Positions 63,936-64,000 of a DNA stretch of 64,000 bases are shown here, in pieces. The stretch comes from Orthonyx spaldingii. Taxonomy: Eukaryota > Chordata > Aves > Passeriformes > Orthonychidae. The first letter of the stretch is position 1. Each line of letters starts with the position of its first letter. Position numbers and translations under genes: made by a program. The stretch is taken from contig VZTJ01005553.1 of assembly GCA_013397795.1 (NCBI GenBank), positions 2,503,208 through 2,567,207 on the forward strand, written 5' to 3'. The notes below the pieces were generated by a model. The model was given only the letters and a program-made list of their open reading frames with translations. It did no database searches and was not told where the DNA came from.

Positions 63936-64000
63936 TTGGCCGCTTGATTTTGTTTGCAAAGGAAAACTAAAGTTTTGAAAACAAATCTGAGCAGGCTGAG
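63936..64000. other. Unassigned sequence to window edge
   Basis: Nothing was recognised in the last ~65 bp. Confidence 0.4.

Overview
This window looks like ordinary nuclear DNA of a bird, probably a passerine. The evidence is a dense scatter of CR1 LINE retrotransposon fragments, many carrying the avian CR1 3' end (repeated ATTCTATG-type octamers). There are also two LTRs of kinds I associate with bird endogenous retroviruses, plus AT-rich unique sequence with no operons, no bacterial-type genes and almost no long open frames. The order-level guess is an inference.

Layout. 1-7.3 kb holds five CR1 pieces, all on the minus strand, in AT-rich unique DNA. 7.3-16.4 kb is nearly free of recognisable repeats. 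16.4-18.5 kb has two short plus-strand CR1 3' ends and a TA/CA hairpin microsatellite. 22.4-23.3 kb is a longer, older minus-strand CR1 that still shows reverse-transcriptase and C-terminal ORF2 coding traces. 30.3 kb has a short CR1. 34.1-34.6 kb is a plus-strand CR1 whose tail has grown into a two-part pentanucleotide repeat. 34.6-48.9 kb is a 14-kb stretch with no transposon I recognise. At 48.9-51.2 kb there are two solo LTRs of different families in the same orientation: a 589-bp element with a perfect 5-bp target duplication, and a ~1.06-kb element with internal ~45-52-bp tandem repeats. CR1 copies follow at 52.4, 57.2 and 60.9 kb. The window ends (62.8-63.9 kb) in a strongly decayed plus-strand CR1 that resembles turtle and crocodilian CR1 more than the young avian copies.

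No host gene can be named. The best candidate host coding sequence is a 204-nt, phase-symmetric exon-like frame on the minus strand at 31688-31891. A weaker 80-nt candidate lies at 48737-48816 and is phase-compatible with an acceptor at 33813. If these are real, much of the window is intron of an unidentified minus-strand gene; if not, the window is intergenic. Nearly all other short open frames look like chance or sit inside repeats. I see no tRNA, rRNA, CRISPR array, operon or novel multi-gene system.
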